Shown here in pieces: positions 6,291 through 7,600 of a stretch of 7,600 nt of DNA. The stretch spans positions 1 to 7,600 of the forward strand of contig JAFAVL010000227.1 of assembly GCA_019242465.1 (NCBI GenBank), in the 5' to 3' direction. Source of the DNA: Chroococcidiopsidaceae cyanobacterium CP_BM_RX_35. Lineage in GTDB: Bacteria > Cyanobacteriota > Cyanobacteriia > Cyanobacteriales > Chroococcidiopsidaceae. The stretch's first letter is position 1. Each line of letters begins with the position of its first letter. Under the pieces are notes generated by a model. The model saw nothing but the letters and a program-made list of their open reading frames with translations, was not told the origin of the DNA and made no database searches. The position numbers were made by a program, and so were the translations under genes.

Positions 6291-6413
6291 TTAAGCCAGA
6301 ACGAGATTGGCGTCGGCAAACTTTCCAAAAGATTGAAGTCAGCCGCAACAGTAGAAGCAGCTCATAAAGGAGTTAAAATAGCTACTTCAGCAGCAACAAC
6401 TGCTAGTTTTTAA
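6279..6413 (+). CDS. Possible small ORF, 44 residues, unknown
   Basis: An ATG at 6279 opens a 44-codon frame ending in TAA at 6411-6413. The product starts MTIVLSQNEIGVGKLSKRLK and ends KGVKIATSAATTASF. It is basic in the middle and Ala/Thr/Ser-rich at the end. It overlaps the first bases of the minus-strand remnant by 12 bp. There is no good Shine-Dalgarno (CCAGTGAA before the ATG), no membrane segment and no family I recognise. It may be a small protein, a peptide precursor or chance; the evidence is only the intact frame and plausible composition. Confidence 0.2.
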   Translation: MTIVLSQNEIGVGKLSKRLKSAATVEAAHKGVKIATSAATTASF

Positions 6414-6482
6414 CAAAGCTTTGTTTCATTTTTATATAGCTAATACTTAAGCAAATACAACTATTCTGCTAATATCATTAAG

Positions 6483-6538
6483 CAGGGGTTTTGTGTAGCA
6501 ATTTAGAGTTTAACAATAGATCGTTAACACTACCCCTG
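6483..6538. repeat. Inverted repeat downstream of the dioxygenase gene
   Basis: CAGGGGT (6483-6489) and ACCCCTG (6532-6538) are perfect 7-bp arms about 42 nt apart, with AT-rich, partly self-complementary sequence between them (GTTTAAC and GTTAAC). It begins 31 bp past the dioxygenase stop on the minus strand, so it could form a terminator or transcript-end structure. Confidence 0.4.
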
Positions 6539-6569
6539 TCCTTTTGTATTCCACTGGGCGCTGGCAGTC

Positions 6570-7451
6570 CTATTGACCAACCTTGTAGTCACCAATAATT
6601 GTCCACTCGTTTGAGTCGGGAGGCGTTGCACTATACATTTTCACTCCTTTGTAAGTTCCAAGCTCAACGTAATCCTTTGAGTAGAAAAGGTTTCCGTATT
6701 TGGAATCAGATGGAACAAAATGACTTGTTAATGATTTTCTAGAAAGACTAGGGTCTACTATTGGGAAAGCACCATGCACTATTCTCGATTTCCAAAATAT
6801 AGCATCTCCTTTATTTAAAGGGGGAGCATGAACTTTATCTTTATTTGCATCGAAATATTCTTTCATTTTTCCTAGCCACAGCGGATGAGGCAAATCGTGA
6901 ATAGCTGCATCTACAGAATTGGGTACTAAATAAAATCTGCCTGCTTTTTCATCAATGTCTTCAAGCGCAATCCAAACGGCAACTGAACCACCACCAGGTA
7001 TTGTATCTAAATAGTACGAATCATGATGCGGAATCGTTTCTCTATTCAAATCAAATAGCAGGCTTTGCATCCAGTTGAAAGCATCGTTGTTTGTTATTTG
7101 CTTCAAAACATTTTGAATGTCATCGCTACAAATTATTTCTTTAACAGCAGAACTAAATTCGGGAAACTTTTTATAGTTATGGACATCTAGAAAATCTTGT
7201 TTCACGTAGCCAAATTCATTCAGTTCATTTGGCTCAAATTTATTTGTCATCTGCCGTAAAAAAGAATCTTTTGATGGAACTATTTGTTCTTTATACAGAT
7301 CAACTAATTTGTCTATTAAATCTGTAGAGACTAAATCTTTACAAACAATATAACCTACTATTTCAAACGAGTCTCGATTGCTTACTGTGTTATCTTTTTC
7401 AGGGACTAAAGAGGTATTGAGAGTATCCATTTTTGTAATTTCCTTTCCCAT
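6570..7451 (-). CDS. Phytanoyl-CoA dioxygenase (PhyH)-family Fe(II)/2-oxoglutarate oxygenase
   Basis: This 293-residue protein belongs to the non-haem iron oxygenases that couple 2-oxoglutarate decarboxylation to hydroxylation of a small molecule. The HxD motif is His142-x-Asp144 (IPHHDSYYLDT), the distal iron ligand is His226 (KSRIVHGAF), and Arg238 (PSLSRKSLTSHF), 12 residues later, suits binding of the 2-oxoglutarate carboxylate. Supporting family signs are GGGSVAVWIALEDIDEKAGRFYLVPNS (152-178) and LNKGDAIFWKSRIVHG. All key residues are present, so it should be active. There is no signal peptide, so it is cytoplasmic. The start may be the ATG at 7451 or the ATG at 7430 (MDTLNTSLV); the latter has AAGGAA 10 nt upstream and avoids the IS boundary. 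The gene is AT-rich and lies directly beside an IS end. The family includes many natural-product tailoring enzymes; the substrate here is unknown. Confidence 0.87.
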   Translation of the reverse strand: MGKEITKMDTLNTSLVPEKDNTVSNRDSFEIVGYIVCKDLVSTDLIDKLVDLYKEQIVPSKDSFLRQMTNKFEPNELNEFGYVKQDFLDVHNYKKFPEFSSAVKEIICSDDIQNVLKQITNNDAFNWMQSLLFDLNRETIPHHDSYYLDTIPGGGSVAVWIALEDIDEKAGRFYLVPNSVDAAIHDLPHPLWLGKMKEYFDANKDKVHAPPLNKGDAIFWKSRIVHGAFPIVDPSLSRKSLTSHFVPSDSKYGNLFYSKDYVELGTYKGVKMYSATPPDSNEWTIIGDYKVGQ

Positions 7452-7454
7452 GAC

Positions 7455-7600
7455 TAAGAACCTGTTTGAGAAGTCTAAACAGCATCAAGCAACTTGCACT
7501 TTTCGAGTCAACCTCCTCAACATCAAACGAGTCATGGCTACGTAAATCATCGTCTCGCTAGTCGTCGGTAGGAACTCATAATCCTTGCTCAAACGTCGAT
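7455..7600 (-). mobile_element. End of an IS5/IS4-like insertion sequence (continues beyond the window)
   Basis: The transposase 3' end is followed by the sequence read on the plus strand as GAACCTGTTTGAGAAGTC (7458-7475), with the form of a terminal inverted repeat of cyanobacterial IS5-type elements. The exact boundary (about 7455) and any target duplication (possibly TA or CTAA) cannot be fixed without the other end. The element stops about 4 bp upstream of the first ATG of the dioxygenase gene. Confidence 0.65.
7485..7600 (-). CDS. IS5/IS4-family (DDE) transposase, C-terminal fragment in window
   Basis: The minus frame is open from the right edge to a TGA at 7485-7487 and encodes 37 residues: RRLSKDYEFLPTTSETMIYV, then AMTRLMLRRLTRKVQVA. 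The pattern 'RRL-S-KDYE-L-T-SE-MI-IAM---M-RRL' is the usual C-terminus of IS5-type transposases, where the final Glu of the DDE triad lies upstream and the segment after KDYE forms the last helices. The catalytic residues and the start are outside the window, so I cannot tell whether the gene is intact. It runs in the same direction as the dioxygenase gene, so read-through from the element could reach it. Confidence 0.78.
   Translation of the reverse strand, partial: RRLSKDYEFLPTTSETMIYVAMTRLMLRRLTRKVQVA

Larger units (their letters stand above)
6001..6569. other. Gene-poor region between tautomerase and dioxygenase genes
   Basis: No full-length gene is visible in these 569 bases. The region contains a G/C hairpin (6062-6087), a coding-like minus-strand remnant (6093-6290), a possible 44-residue plus-strand ORF (6279-6413) and a larger inverted repeat (6483-6538). 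The octamer GCAGGGGT occurs at 6063-6070 and again at 6482-6489, bracketing the remnant and the small ORF. This looks like a decayed or rearranged segment. Confidence 0.5.

Noticed and set aside
1..7600. CRISPR array, tRNA or rRNA genes
   Set aside because: No regularly spaced repeats and no cloverleaf or rRNA-like sequence were seen on either strand.

Overview
The window looks cyanobacterial. It carries a PEP-CTERM exosortase-sorted protein, a GCGATCGC (HIP1) octamer of the kind abundant in many cyanobacterial genomes, and intergenic spacers with G-rich/C-rich hairpins. I cannot name the genus from sequence alone.

Left part (1-3500): a drug-efflux type ABC system with a divergent regulator. 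Reading leftward from 2520 are a HlyD/YbhG-type membrane fusion protein and then, overlapping its stop codon by one base, a YbhF-type ATPase that leaves the window just as a second ATP-binding domain begins. The permease genes expected for a YbhGFSR-like exporter would lie off the left edge. A TetR/AcrR-family repressor gene runs rightward from about 2772. The intergenic region holds two matching 19-bp sites, one before the hlyD-like gene (near-perfect palindrome) and one before tetR (overlapping a possible -10 box). These are the best operator candidates and suggest one repressor controlling both directions. A hairpin follows tetR.

Middle part (3500-5560): a spacer of about 560 bp with no convincing gene, ending in a tandem 19-bp repeat and a strong Shine-Dalgarno. 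Next is a 462-residue repetitive (beta-propeller-like) protein with a C-terminal PEP-CTERM sorting signal but, unusually, no N-terminal signal peptide. A nested hairpin follows it.

Right part (5600-7600): a more AT-rich, accessory-looking block, with its recognisable genes on the minus strand. It contains a tautomerase-superfamily protein (Pro right after Met), a region of about 570 bp with an orphan coding-like remnant and a possible 44-residue small ORF, and a PhyH-type Fe(II)/2-oxoglutarate dioxygenase with an intact metal and co-substrate triad. At the right edge is the 3' end of an IS5/IS4-like transposase, whose element ends only a few bases upstream of the dioxygenase start. Nothing here proves a new multi-gene system. 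The most testable points are the paired operators, the exported-type protein lacking a signal peptide, and the IS end abutting the dioxygenase start.
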